From an uncultured Clostridia bacterium (lineage in GTDB: Bacteria > Bacillota > Clostridia > UBA1381), in assembly GCA_959602045.1 (NCBI GenBank), contig CAUGRT010000033.1, positions 1 through 27,910 of the forward strand: a stretch of DNA of 27,910 nucleotides. Direction: 5' to 3'. Both the position numbers and the translations under genes were made by a program. The notes beneath the pieces were generated by a model. The model did no database searches, was not told the DNA's origin, and saw only the letters and a list, made by a program, of their open reading frames with translations. Below are positions 7,463 to 15,502 of the stretch, in pieces (the stretch's first letter is position 1; the number at the start of each line of letters is the position of its first letter).

Positions 7463-7491
7463 ATGACAAACAGCAAAATATCTGATATAAT
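7463..7491 (+). promoter_or_regulatory. Promoter of the two-component system
   Basis: ATGACA (7463-7468; one mismatch to TTGACA) and TATAAT (7486-7491) with an ideal 17-base spacer, 95 bases before the response-regulator start. The leader between them is AT-rich. Confidence 0.7.
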
Positions 7492-7586
7492 TGAATAAGA
7501 ATTTTATTGTTTTCTATTTTAAACAGTATATATTGAATATTTTTATTGTAAAAGAAGGGTATTGGGGATGAAAGGAGGTTTTAAGA

Positions 7587-8315
7587 ATGGACATTGTGAT
7601 CTGTGACGATCAAAAAAATGAACTTGAAAACATTAAGCAGGTTGTGTCTGAATATGCAAAGACACATCCGGAGTTTTTGGTTCAAATTAATTGTTTCTTA
7701 AATCCTCTGGATCTGTTAGATGACATCAGCAAAAACGGCGTTCCGGATATTGCATTGCTTGATATTTGTATGCCCGGAGTTCTGGGAACTGAGATTGCAA
7801 AAGAGATTCAGAGCAAAAGCGAGGATAATACAGACATCATTTTTTTGACGACAAGCTCGGATTTTGCTGTTGAAGCGTTTGCGCTGCACGTCAATGATTA
7901 TTTGACAAAACCGTTCACCAAAGAAAGACTGACCGACACCCTTGACCGGGTAATTGAGAAAAGAAAAAGGCGTTTATTTGTGCCAGTGACGTGCGGACGG
8001 GAAATACACCGTATTGACTTATATCAAGTGCTGTATATGGAATCGAAAAATCATAACGTTGAAATATATTTAAAATCGGGAAAAACCATCAAAACACGTA
8101 CGGCTCTTGCAGATATAAAAAGTCTGCTTCATAATGTAAAAGGCTTTATATCGGTCGGAGTTTCCTATATTGTGAATCTGAGGTGCGTGCAAAGTATTCT
8201 TCAAACTGAGCTTATTATGATAAACGGACAAAACATCCCCATTCCGCGGCGCCTTAGAAATGATGTTAAGGAGCAATATTTTGATTTTTATCGGGAGGAG
8301 GCAATGAAAAAATGA
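7587..8315 (+). CDS. LytTR-family response regulator (AgrA/LytR-like)
   Basis: A cytosolic DNA-binding regulator of 242 residues, phosphorylated by the kinase encoded next. The receiver domain (1-~120) has the acidic pair Asp7/Asp8, the phospho-acceptor Asp59 (IALLDICMPG), a conserved Thr in FLTTSS and Lys108 (LTKPF). A LytTR DNA-binding domain fills about 130-235 (VLYMESKNHNVEIYL, then FISVGVSYIVNL and IPIPRRLR). A very strong ribosome site, AAAGGAGG at 7571-7578, sits 8 bases before the ATG. The stop overlaps the kinase start by 4 bases (ATGA), so the pair is translationally coupled. In Firmicutes such pairs often sense secreted peptides, but no autoinducer gene or AgrB processor is visible here, so the signal is unknown. 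Confidence 0.92.
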   Translation: MDIVICDDQKNELENIKQVVSEYAKTHPEFLVQINCFLNPLDLLDDISKNGVPDIALLDICMPGVLGTEIAKEIQSKSEDNTDIIFLTTSSDFAVEAFALHVNDYLTKPFTKERLTDTLDRVIEKRKRRLFVPVTCGREIHRIDLYQVLYMESKNHNVEIYLKSGKTIKTRTALADIKSLLHNVKGFISVGVSYIVNLRCVQSILQTELIMINGQNIPIPRRLRNDVKEQYFDFYREEAMKK

Positions 8316-9583
8316 TACATATGCTTGCGGCTTGGACGTTGCTTGGCGCTTCGCACTTACTTTCCTTTTGGGCAATGACAGAACCAAAATACTCTATGCG
8401 CAAAACCACATTGATCTATTCGATATTCTGTGCTGTGTTTGTGTGTTTTATCATGCTGTCTTATCTGATACTCGGAGACAGCTCCGGCTATTATGCCACA
8501 GCATTTACGAGTACGATTGTTATGGCGCTCTTTGTTTTCATATTGACCTCTGCCGATCCGACGTGCAAAAAGATTTTTTTGTTCATCAGCTATGCCAATG
8601 TGTTCAGTATGTTCGTGTGTATTTCACTTATACTATGCAGTGTATTTTTGAAAGGATCATCGGAAATCGTTATATATTATGCAAGAAATCTTATAAGAAC
8701 CGTTTTGTTTATTCCGGCAGCTTGGATCTATATCCGCTTTTTGCGCCCTTCGGTGAGAGCCGTGTCCGGAAAGCGCCGCAAAACATGGTATTCTATATCC
8801 ATTGTCTCGATTTTGTTTTTGATGATATTTGCCTCTTTTTTGGTAATATTTCACTCAGAGTACAAACATATTCATAAATATATTCCGTTTTTTGCACTTT
8901 CCGTCTTAATCTACATCTCAATTTTATGGGTTATTTTCGGCACAATCCAATCAATGATCGATGAAAGCAAGACGGAGTTAATCAGCCAAAACGTTGCTTA
9001 TTTGCAGGGGCAGCTTAAAACCGCAAAGGATAATGAGTTATCGGTAAAAACCGTTCGTCATGATTTCAGACATCATAATCAAAACATTGCGTCTATGCTG
9101 AAAAAAGGCGAAATTCAAGAAGCCTTGCATTATCTGGAACAATATAACGACAGCTTAGACACCACAAAATTGAACGATTTTTGTCCGAATATTACCGTAA
9201 ACGCCATTTTAAACAGCTTTTGCACAAAAGCGCAAAAGAATGGGATTTCGGTTTCCATTGAAGCAGATACCCAAGAAAATACCGCAATATCTGATATGGA
9301 CCTTGTTGCCGTCCTATCCAATCTGTTGGAGAATGCCATAAACGGTTGTATTGAATGTAAATCCGACGGCGAAATCAAGGTAAATATCCGAACGGTTGCG
9401 GATAAAACTGTTATTGTATGCAGTAATCCTTGCAGAAAAGATATTTCCATAGAAAATAATATGATTCAAAACCGCGGTATCGGAATTGCCAGTATGCTTT
9501 CGGCAATACGAAAATATGACGGCGACATCAAATACAGTTTTGAGAACGGGATATTAACCGTTTGTGTTATATTAAATTCTTAA
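8312..9583 (+). CDS. Membrane sensor histidine kinase, GHKL/AgrC type
   Basis: 423 residues. The first ~215 are strongly hydrophobic, with about seven membrane helices and no extracellular domain, as in AgrC-like peptide sensors. A short coiled linker (~222-245) leads to the phospho-acceptor motif VRHDFRHHNQN (His250 being the best candidate). The ATPase domain has an N-box (NLLENAINGC) and a glycine motif (GIGIASML), the compact GHKL arrangement. ATG 8312 overlaps the regulator stop; GGAGG lies just upstream. It would transfer phosphate to Asp59 of the partner. Length and motifs look complete. The ligand is not predictable, and the gene next downstream encodes no obvious peptide signal. Confidence 0.9.
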   Translation: MIHMLAAWTLLGASHLLSFWAMTEPKYSMRKTTLIYSIFCAVFVCFIMLSYLILGDSSGYYATAFTSTIVMALFVFILTSADPTCKKIFLFISYANVFSMFVCISLILCSVFLKGSSEIVIYYARNLIRTVLFIPAAWIYIRFLRPSVRAVSGKRRKTWYSISIVSILFLMIFASFLVIFHSEYKHIHKYIPFFALSVLIYISILWVIFGTIQSMIDESKTELISQNVAYLQGQLKTAKDNELSVKTVRHDFRHHNQNIASMLKKGEIQEALHYLEQYNDSLDTTKLNDFCPNITVNAILNSFCTKAQKNGISVSIEADTQENTAISDMDLVAVLSNLLENAINGCIECKSDGEIKVNIRTVADKTVIVCSNPCRKDISIENNMIQNRGIGIASMLSAIRKYDGDIKYSFENGILTVCVILNS

Positions 9584-9596
9584 ATTCAGAAAAAAA

Positions 9597-9626
9597 GACC
9601 AATTATGCTTCAAAATCGACCAATTA
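9597..9626 (+). promoter_or_regulatory. 21-bp-period direct repeat, possible LytTR-regulator binding site
   Basis: GACCAATTA occurs at 9597-9605 and again at 9618-9626, exactly 21 bp apart (two helical turns). LytTR regulators bind 9-bp direct repeats separated by 12-13 bp. The words ACCAATTAT and ACCAATTAC agree with the loose LytTR consensus at 7 of 9 positions by my comparison. It lies 14 bp after the kinase stop and about 60 bp before the -35 of the next promoter. Confidence 0.5.
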
Positions 9627-9631
9627 CGACT

Positions 9632-9657
9632 AAAACCATCCGAAAGGATGGTTTTTT
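9632..9657 (+). terminator. Strong rho-independent terminator of the two-component operon
   Basis: AAAACCATCC, loop GAAA, GGATGGTTTT: a 10-bp perfect stem with a stable GNRA-type tetraloop and a T-run. It separates the kinase from the glycosylation operon. Confidence 0.9.
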
Positions 9658-9677
9658 GTTATACTTATACTGTGAGA

Positions 9678-9701
9678 AAAAATGCTGTTGTGAGCATTTT
9701 T
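9678..9701 (+). promoter_or_regulatory. Inverted repeat overlapping the -35 of the glycan-operon promoter
   Basis: AAAAATGCT, spacer gttgtg, AGCATTTTT: 9-bp perfect arms. The -35 hexamer (9688-9693) lies in its spacer and right arm. It could be an operator for a dimeric repressor or a second weak terminator ending in TTTTTGTT. Confidence 0.45.
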
Positions 9702-9715
9702 GTTCGCGTTATAAT
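9688..9715 (+). promoter_or_regulatory. Promoter of the surface-glycan operon
   Basis: TTGTGA (9688-9693) and TATAAT (9710-9715), with a 16-base spacer, 28 bases before the GTG start at 9743. No further clear promoter or terminator was seen before 23135, so this may drive the whole 13-kb operon. Confidence 0.6.
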
Positions 9716-9742
9716 ATAATCAGTTTCTCGGAGGTGAAAACA

Positions 9743-9997
9743 GTGTTTTTCAGAAAGAAAAAAGTAACATTTGATAAGGTTGCAAAATTTAATTATGAAC
9801 TGGACACCAATGAGAAATTGAAAGAGGAGCTTAAAAACCTTGCATTATGCAGAAACAATATCACTAAAATGGAATATCTGTCAAGAATGTTGTCCTTATT
9901 CAGCGAAGAAGGTCTTAACATTACTCTGAAAGAGCTTGATATGCTCCTTTTGCTGCGAACCAAAACGGAGCAAATGTTGCTGGAAAGAAACGAGTAA
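9743..9997 (+). CDS. Unknown 84-residue protein at the head of the glycan operon
   Basis: A small, highly charged, mainly helical protein beginning MFFRKKKVTFDK, with no signal peptide or membrane segment. Leucine- and glutamate-rich stretches (NEKLKEELKNLALCRNN, LKELDMLLLLRTKTEQ) suggest two or three amphipathic helices, perhaps a coiled coil or helical bundle. The GTG start at 9743 is chosen because GGAGGTG lies just before it, with the promoter 28 bases upstream; an upstream in-frame start at 9605 would have to read through the terminator. It ends 42 bases before rfbA without an intervening terminator, so it appears to be the first gene of that operon. I do not recognise a family. A small regulator or adaptor is possible. 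Confidence 0.6.
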   Translation: MFFRKKKVTFDKVAKFNYELDTNEKLKEELKNLALCRNNITKMEYLSRMLSLFSEEGLNITLKELDMLLLLRTKTEQMLLERNE

Positions 9998-10039
9998 CGC
10001 AATAATATAGCAATTCAGTATAGAACGAGGTAACTCATT

Positions 10040-10912
10040 ATGAAAGGAATCATCTTAGCCGGCGGCAGCGGAACACGCCTTTATCCGGCAACGAGAGCTT
10101 TGGTGAAACAGCTTTTGCCGGTCTATGACAAGCCCATGATTTATTATCCGCTGTCAACATTGATGCTTGCTGATATAAGGGATATTTTAATTATTTCGAC
10201 ACCCAAGGATTTGCCTGCTTTTGAGCGGCTTTTCGGTACGGGAGAGAAATTAGGCTTGAATATATCATATGCGGAACAAGATGTTCCGCGTGGTTTGGCA
10301 GACGCATTTTTAATTGGCGAAAGCTTTATTGGGGCGGATAATGTATGTCTTGTCCTCGGTGACAATCTGTTTTACGGTCAAAACCTTACCGAAAATTTGC
10401 AATCTGCCGTGCGGGAGCTTGACGGAGCATTCGTGTTCGGTTATCCGGTAAACAATCCCTCCTCTTTTGGCGTATGTGAATTTGACGAAGCCGGAAATGT
10501 TATATCAATAGAAGAAAAGCCGAAGCTTCCCAAATCAAATTATGCCGTACCGGGACTGTACTTTTACAACAATGATGTGATAGAAATTGCTAAAAACATC
10601 AAACCATCCAAGCGCGGCGAGCTTGAAATAACCGCCGTTAATAACGAATATATAAAGCGTAATCGCTTAAAGGTTAGATTATTCGGCAGAGGAATGGCAT
10701 GGTTTGATACGGGAAGTCCTTATGCACTTCATGAAGCAGGCGAGTTTGTCGGAATGATACAGGAAAAACAGGGATATTACATCTCTTGTATCGAGGAAAT
10801 CGCATGGCGAAGACATTTTATTGATGATGAGCAATTTTGTACATTGGGGAGAGAATTAGAAAACAGTGAATATGGAAAGTATATTTTAAGATTGGCAGGT
10901 GATGAGGTTTGA
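10040..10912 (+). CDS. rfbA: Glucose-1-phosphate thymidylyltransferase
   Basis: Converts glucose-1-phosphate and dTTP to dTDP-glucose, the entry step for dTDP-deoxysugars, in the cytosol. The complete 290-residue nucleotidyltransferase has the signature GIILAGGSGTRLYPAT at the N-terminus, KQLLPVYDKPMIYYPLS, the AEQDVPRGLADAF segment, LVLGDN (metal-binding Asp), a SFGVCEFDEAGNVISIEEKP core and GMAWFDTGS near the sugar site. Length and motif order match RmlA/RfbA. GAGG precedes the ATG. Its last codons overlap the rfbB start by 4 bases. Neither rfbC (3,5-epimerase) nor rfbD (reductase) is present in the window, so dTDP-rhamnose is not the obvious product; a WecE-type transaminase downstream offers another route. 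Confidence 0.95.
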   Translation: MKGIILAGGSGTRLYPATRALVKQLLPVYDKPMIYYPLSTLMLADIRDILIISTPKDLPAFERLFGTGEKLGLNISYAEQDVPRGLADAFLIGESFIGADNVCLVLGDNLFYGQNLTENLQSAVRELDGAFVFGYPVNNPSSFGVCEFDEAGNVISIEEKPKLPKSNYAVPGLYFYNNDVIEIAKNIKPSKRGELEITAVNNEYIKRNRLKVRLFGRGMAWFDTGSPYALHEAGEFVGMIQEKQGYYISCIEEIAWRRHFIDDEQFCTLGRELENSEYGKYILRLAGDEV

Positions 10913-11919
10913 AGCATTTAATTACCGGCGGTTCGGGGTTTATCGGTTCAAATTATATACGGTACATACTTGCACATTATTCCGATGATCAAATTATTTG
11001 CGCAGATAAATTAACCTATGCCGGAAACTACGATAATATATCGGAATTTCAGTCAGATAGCAGATTTCATTTTGAACAGGCGGATATTTGTGACAGAGAG
11101 GCGGTTTATAAAATCGTTCAACAATACACTCCGGATTGCATTGTGAATTTTGCGGCAGAAAGTCACGTTGACCGTTCTGTTGAAAACCCGGAAGTATTTC
11201 TTAAAACAAATATTTTAGGTACGTCGGTTTTGCTTGATGCGGTAAATCATTTCGGCATAAAACGATTTCACCAAATTTCAACCGATGAGGTTTACGGGGA
11301 TTTGCCGATCGACAGATTGGATTTGAAATTTGATGAAAAATCGCCGATAAAGCCTTCCAGTCCGTACTCATCGTCGAAAGCTTCGGCGGATATGCTGTGT
11401 ATGGCATATTTCCGAACCTACGGCACGCCCGTTACGATTTCAAGGTGTTCAAACAACCTCGGTCCGTATCAATTTCCCGAAAAGCTGATACCGCTCATGA
11501 TTGACAAAGCGTTGAAAAATGAACCGCTGCCCGTCTACGGCGACGGAAAAAACGTGCGTGACTGGCTATATGTCGATGATCACTGCCGTGCGGTTGATGC
11601 GATTGTAAGAAACGAAAAAATCGGTGGGATTTACAATGTCGGCGGAAATAACGAAAGGTCAAATATTGAGGTTGTGAAAACAATACTTGATATTCTCAAA
11701 AAACCCGATTCTTTGATAACTTATGTAAAAGACAGACCGGGGCATGACAGGCGCTATGCGATAAATACCGAAAAACTGCAAAATGAGCTTGGCTGGAGAC
11801 CGAAAATTGATTTTGCGGAGGGAATTAAGCAAACAATAAAATGGTATTGTGACAATCCGGAATGGGTAAAAAGAATCCAAACCGGTGAATATAAAAAAAT
11901 ATATAATAAAGAGGTGTAA
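10909..11919 (+). CDS. rfbB: dTDP-glucose 4,6-dehydratase
   Basis: NAD-dependent extended SDR that turns dTDP-glucose into dTDP-4-keto-6-deoxyglucose. The 336 residues show GGSGFIGSNYIRY at the N-terminal NAD site, NFAAESHVDRS, the catalytic STDEVYGDL (Thr-Asp-Glu triad) and PYSSSKASADM (Tyr-X3-Lys), then RCSNNLGPYQFPEKLIPLMI, VYGDGKNVRDWLYVDDHC and DRPGHDRRYAI. It is a full-length RmlB/RfbB. The start is TTG 10909 overlapping the rfbA stop (TTGA), preceded by AGGTGATGAGG, so the two are coupled. The product is the branch-point sugar used by the WecE-type transaminase encoded 10 kb downstream in the same operon. It ends 3 bases before the surface-protein gene. Confidence 0.95.
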   Translation: MKHLITGGSGFIGSNYIRYILAHYSDDQIICADKLTYAGNYDNISEFQSDSRFHFEQADICDREAVYKIVQQYTPDCIVNFAAESHVDRSVENPEVFLKTNILGTSVLLDAVNHFGIKRFHQISTDEVYGDLPIDRLDLKFDEKSPIKPSSPYSSSKASADMLCMAYFRTYGTPVTISRCSNNLGPYQFPEKLIPLMIDKALKNEPLPVYGDGKNVRDWLYVDDHCRAVDAIVRNEKIGGIYNVGGNNERSNIEVVKTILDILKKPDSLITYVKDRPGHDRRYAINTEKLQNELGWRPKIDFAEGIKQTIKWYCDNPEWVKRIQTGEYKKIYNKEV

Positions 11920-11922
11920 TTC

Positions 11923-14900
11923 ATGAATAAGAAATTTAAAAATGTATTGTCTGTTTTTATCGGTATAATGATGCTGTTGCAGGCATGGCTTCCGACAGCG
12001 GCGCTTGCGGATGAAGCGTATGTATGTTACATAGGCTCGGCAGGTTATGAATCGCTTGAGGCGGCCGTTACTGCGGCAGGCGCAGGCGACGTGATTTGGA
12101 TGACAGCGGACGATTCCGTTACAGAATCGGTAACGATTGACAAGAATTTAACCGTTGAACTTGACGGTCATACACTCAGCGATGCGGCAATCAAATTTTC
12201 GGGAGATATTACCGTTAAGCTGAATGACCGTGTGGGTACATCAAAGTTTAACACAAATAAGAACAGCGGTTTTAAAAGTACCGATTATACGGATACGAGA
12301 GTGAGAACTCCGCTTTATCTTACGGGCGGTGCAAATGTTATAATTACCGGTACAACGGGCGGAACGGAATTTTACGGCGGCGGTCAGTGTACGAACGGCT
12401 TGACATATCTTGAAAAGGCGGCTGTTGTGGGACAAAACTGTTCTCTTACCGTGAACGGTGCAAGCCTTATATATTCGGGATATACCGGTACCGACGGTGT
12501 GTTTGTATGCAAAAACGGTACTATGACGCTTAATGATGTTTTAATTTCACGTTTTACGGAAAACAAAAGCGGGTGCAGTATTTCATATGCTTACGCTCCC
12601 ACAGAGGAATATCCGCTTACAATAACAAAAGGGCTTTTTTATGGAAGTATGTGGAAAGAAACGACAGGCAGACTTACCTTTGATGAAATTGAAAGTGAAT
12701 TTCTCTGCACATCGGAGGGAAGCTATATAGACTATGATAAGTCAAAAAGTACTGACGGCTGGGAAATCTATATTGCAAGCAGTAAGCTGTCGACAAAAAC
12801 CGATATTGAAAATATCGTTGACACGGCGGAGGCGCTTCGTGTAAGTGCGGGCGGTGATATTACCGCAAATGAAGGGCAAAAGGTTGTATTTGAGCCGCAG
12901 GTTACGGGCGGCGACGGTGAAAGCGCAATAACATATTCATGGAGCTTTAACGGCAAAAATATAGGTGCGTCAGCCGCAAGCTATACGGTTGAAGCGGCGG
13001 CAAAACAGGATGCCGGAGCTTATGTATTTACGGCAACGCAGGGAACATCAACTGTTTCATGTACATATAATCTTACCGTAAATGCACAGTCAAAGCTGTT
13101 TTCAACCTCCGACGAGGACAATTTGTTATCCCGTGCGGTGGACAGCGGATTTGTAAGCGCAGTTGACAAAATACTCGGCGTTTCCTTTGTTAATCTGTCG
13201 GATTACGACCTCACGGGAAAAACAACCGTTGATTATTCCGCGGATAAGGACGAGAGTGTTCTTGCATGGTATGACAGCGACTCTTCCATGCTATATATAG
13301 GCGGCTACGGAAAAATCATTGCCGGATCGCTTTGCGGTGCATTTTATTACGGAGAAAATATTAATTCGATCACAGGTATCGAGCTTCTTGATACATCGAA
13401 CACAACAAGCATGAAGGATATGTTTATTATGTGCGGTGTGGAAAGCAAAACCTTTACGCTTGATTTAGGTGACAATTTCGATACTTCAAAGGTTACCGAC
13501 ATGAGGAGAATGTTTGATCGCTGCGGCGAAAGCTCGACAGTCTTTGAACTGAAATTGGGAGATAAATTCGACACCTCCAATGTTACGGATATGAACTGTA
13601 TGTTTGCAAGATGCGGATATACGAACACGTCTTTTACGTTGGATTTGGGAGATAAATTCGATACCTCCAATGTTACCGATATGTGTAATATGTTCTCTCA
13701 ATGCGGCAGATCAAGTAAAGTCTTTACATTGGATTTGGGTGACAAGTTCAATACTGAAAAAGTAACCGATATGTCCTATATGTTCTGTAGTACAGGTGAG
13801 GACAGCGATGTCTTTAAAGAGCTTGACTTAAGCGGATTTACGGTCAATATTTCGAGAAGATACGATCTAAGCCGATTTGCGGCAAACTCTCCCGTTACAA
13901 CTTTTATTTTCGGTGAGGGATGGGCAAACGCCGCTCTCCCGCCGGCGGGAAGCGCATACGGATTTGCATATTCTACCTCAAATATGCCAACAACAGTTAT
14001 CGGTGCAACCAAGAATCTGCTCTCCTACAATTGGGCGGCAGATAATAGAACGGTAACATTCCCGGGCAAGGAATATTACACAATAACCGCAGTCGCTGAG
14101 ACCGGAGGTACGGCTTCTGGTGGCGGAGAAAAGGTTGAGGGTTCGAGCGTAACGCTTACTGCGACTGCAAACGACGGTTACACCTTTGAGGGCTGGTACG
14201 ACGGCGATACAAAGGTTTGTGACACGGAGAAATTCGTGATTGAAACTGTAACGGGCGACAAAACCTACACGGCGAAATTTACAAAGAATATCGTATATTA
14301 TACGATTTCGGCAGAGGTCGGCACAGCCGGCGGCGGAACGGTATCCGGCGGTGGTGAAGTTGCAGAGGGCGGCAGCATAACGCTTACCGCAGTGGCAAAT
14401 GACGGTTACACCTTTGAGGGTTGGTACGACGGCGATACAAAGGTTTGTGACACGGCGGAATTTGTGGTTGAAACTGTAACGGCAGATAAAACATATACTG
14501 CAAAATTTACGAAAAATCAGGTTGTTGACCCCACCCCTGAACCTTCGGGATTTGATTTTACCAGTTTGAGAACGCTTAAAACAAAAAATATAACCGTAAA
14601 CCACGAAACAAAAACAATAGACATTGAAGCGGCGGATAATGCTGCGGATTATATTACAATTTTTGTTCATCAGAAAGACGTTATTCCGGGCGGTACGTTC
14701 AAAATGGCAAGCTATCTCGGGAATAAAGTTGTATATGATAAAAACGGAAGCTATCGCGTTTATTACGTTCATAATTTCACCGTACCGGTTAAGGCAAACA
14801 TAACTATAAACGGTGTAACCGAGCAATATTCGGTAAATGTGCACTTTGACTCATCAAAGGCAGGCTTTAATTTTACAAGCTTAAAAGGTGAAAACTTCAG

Positions 14901-15486
14901 TGATGTAACCGTAAATCACGATGATAAAACCGTTCATATAACAGCAAATGACAGTGCGGACAATATCAAATTGTATGTAAATCAGCATGACACGGTTTAT
15001 GGCGGAAAGCTGAGAATGGCAAGCTATCTTGGAAACAAAGTCAACTATGACGCAAGCGGTGTGTATACAATATACGCTAATCAGAAAAACAGTGTTTCCG
15101 TTAAAGCCAATATTACGATTAATGGCGTAACCGAACAATATCTGATAACGGTTGACTTCCCCGCTATCGGCTGGGGCTTTGATACCGTAAATGCCGATAA
15201 TGTTAAAAATGTAAGCATTGATCATGAAAACAAGGTTATAACAATCGACACAACCGAAGGCTGTGACAGCATTCTGCTTTATATCGACCAGATTTGTCAG
15301 TCCAATGTCAAGGGGCAAATTTGGATGAAGAGTTATATGGGAAACAAGGTTGTATACAATGCGGCGGACAGAACCTATACAATTGCTAAAAAAGACAAAA
15401 ACTCAATTACCGTAAAAACAAAAATAACCATGCTCGGTGAAACGCGTTATTATGACATTAACATAAATTTCACAGAAAATGAGTAA
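11923..15486 (+). CDS. Large secreted multi-domain repeat protein (BspA-like DUF285, Ig-like, InlB-type B repeats, three unknown C-terminal repeats)
   Basis: A 1187-residue exported protein. Residues 1-29 are a signal peptide ending ...PTAALA. About 30-290 looks like a parallel beta-helix (ITVKLNDRV, LTVNGASLIYSG, MTLNDVLISRF). About 308-387 is an Ig-like domain (YSWSFNGKNIG). About 485-640 holds BspA/DUF285 repeats of exactly 30 residues (FDTSNVTDMxxMFxxCG). About 720-865 carries two B-repeat modules (NDGYTFEGWYDGDTKVCDT in both). Residues ~876-1187 are three ~100-residue modules sharing MASYLGNKVxY that I do not recognise. No LPXTG, GW, SLH or transmembrane anchor is visible, so retention may depend on the B-repeats or C-terminal modules. 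It starts 3 bases after rfbB and overlaps the next gene's longest frame, placing it inside the glycan operon as a likely surface effector or glycosylation acceptor (inference). Confidence 0.88.
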   Translation: MNKKFKNVLSVFIGIMMLLQAWLPTAALADEAYVCYIGSAGYESLEAAVTAAGAGDVIWMTADDSVTESVTIDKNLTVELDGHTLSDAAIKFSGDITVKLNDRVGTSKFNTNKNSGFKSTDYTDTRVRTPLYLTGGANVIITGTTGGTEFYGGGQCTNGLTYLEKAAVVGQNCSLTVNGASLIYSGYTGTDGVFVCKNGTMTLNDVLISRFTENKSGCSISYAYAPTEEYPLTITKGLFYGSMWKETTGRLTFDEIESEFLCTSEGSYIDYDKSKSTDGWEIYIASSKLSTKTDIENIVDTAEALRVSAGGDITANEGQKVVFEPQVTGGDGESAITYSWSFNGKNIGASAASYTVEAAAKQDAGAYVFTATQGTSTVSCTYNLTVNAQSKLFSTSDEDNLLSRAVDSGFVSAVDKILGVSFVNLSDYDLTGKTTVDYSADKDESVLAWYDSDSSMLYIGGYGKIIAGSLCGAFYYGENINSITGIELLDTSNTTSMKDMFIMCGVESKTFTLDLGDNFDTSKVTDMRRMFDRCGESSTVFELKLGDKFDTSNVTDMNCMFARCGYTNTSFTLDLGDKFDTSNVTDMCNMFSQCGRSSKVFTLDLGDKFNTEKVTDMSYMFCSTGEDSDVFKELDLSGFTVNISRRYDLSRFAANSPVTTFIFGEGWANAALPPAGSAYGFAYSTSNMPTTVIGATKNLLSYNWAADNRTVTFPGKEYYTITAVAETGGTASGGGEKVEGSSVTLTATANDGYTFEGWYDGDTKVCDTEKFVIETVTGDKTYTAKFTKNIVYYTISAEVGTAGGGTVSGGGEVAEGGSITLTAVANDGYTFEGWYDGDTKVCDTAEFVVETVTADKTYTAKFTKNQVVDPTPEPSGFDFTSLRTLKTKNITVNHETKTIDIEAADNAADYITIFVHQKDVIPGGTFKMASYLGNKVVYDKNGSYRVYYVHNFTVPVKANITINGVTEQYSVNVHFDSSKAGFNFTSLKGENFSDVTVNHDDKTVHITANDSADNIKLYVNQHDTVYGGKLRMASYLGNKVNYDASGVYTIYANQKNSVSVKANITINGVTEQYLITVDFPAIGWGFDTVNADNVKNVSIDHENKVITIDTTEGCDSILLYIDQICQSNVKGQIWMKSYMGNKVVYNAADRTYTIAKKDKNSITVKTKITMLGETRYYDININFTENE
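13391..13830 (+). repeat. Tandem 90-bp coding repeats (BspA/DUF285)
   Basis: The word GA(T/C)AA(A/T/G)TTCGA(T/C)AC(C/T) recurs at 13471, 13561, 13651 and, diverged, at 13741: a period of exactly 90 bp. Each unit encodes a 30-residue turn with F-D-T-S-x-V-T-D-M-x-x-M-F-x-x-C-G. Middle copies are the most alike, as expected from slippage or recombination. Confidence 0.85.
14086..14517 (+). repeat. Two tandem InlB-type B-repeat modules
   Basis: Two copies of a ~73-residue unit (YYTI..., GGG, VTLTA, ANDGYTFEGWYDGD, KTYTAKFTKN) lie back to back inside the large secreted protein. The stretch encoding DGYTFEGWYDGDTKVCDT is nearly identical at the DNA level in the two copies, indicating recent duplication or gene conversion. 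Confidence 0.8.
14548..15483 (+). repeat. Three C-terminal ~100-residue modules of an unrecognised type
   Basis: Modules start near 14548, 14863 and 15164. Shared landmarks in order are GF(D/N)FTSL or GFDTV, a VNHE/DxKT strand, a short DNAAD/DSADN/TEGCD block, a F/Y-x-x-Q strand, MASYLGNKVxYD (third copy MKSYMGNKVVYN), a VKANITINGVTEQY-like strand and a closing acidic or hydrophobic strand. They look like beta-sandwich domains. The third copy is the most diverged. Confidence 0.75.
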
Positions 15487-15502
15487 TCGGGGGTATGTGC
15501 CG

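Noticed and set aside
9605..9742. An N-terminal extension of the 84-residue protein starting at 9605
   Set aside because: It would have to be translated through the 9632-9657 terminator and upstream of the promoter at 9688-9715.
10040..11919. dTDP-rhamnose pathway
   Set aside because: No rfbC or rfbD in the window; a WecE-type transaminase in the same operon explains the rfbA/rfbB product better.
13391..13830. Regular repeats that might suggest a CRISPR array
   Set aside because: The 90-bp units are in-frame protein repeats with no unique spacers, and there are no cas genes.
13978..14844. A 288-residue open frame on the minus strand within the large surface-protein gene
   Set aside because: It lies wholly antisense to a well-supported secreted protein, lacks a ribosome site, and reflects the codon bias of the repeats on the other strand.
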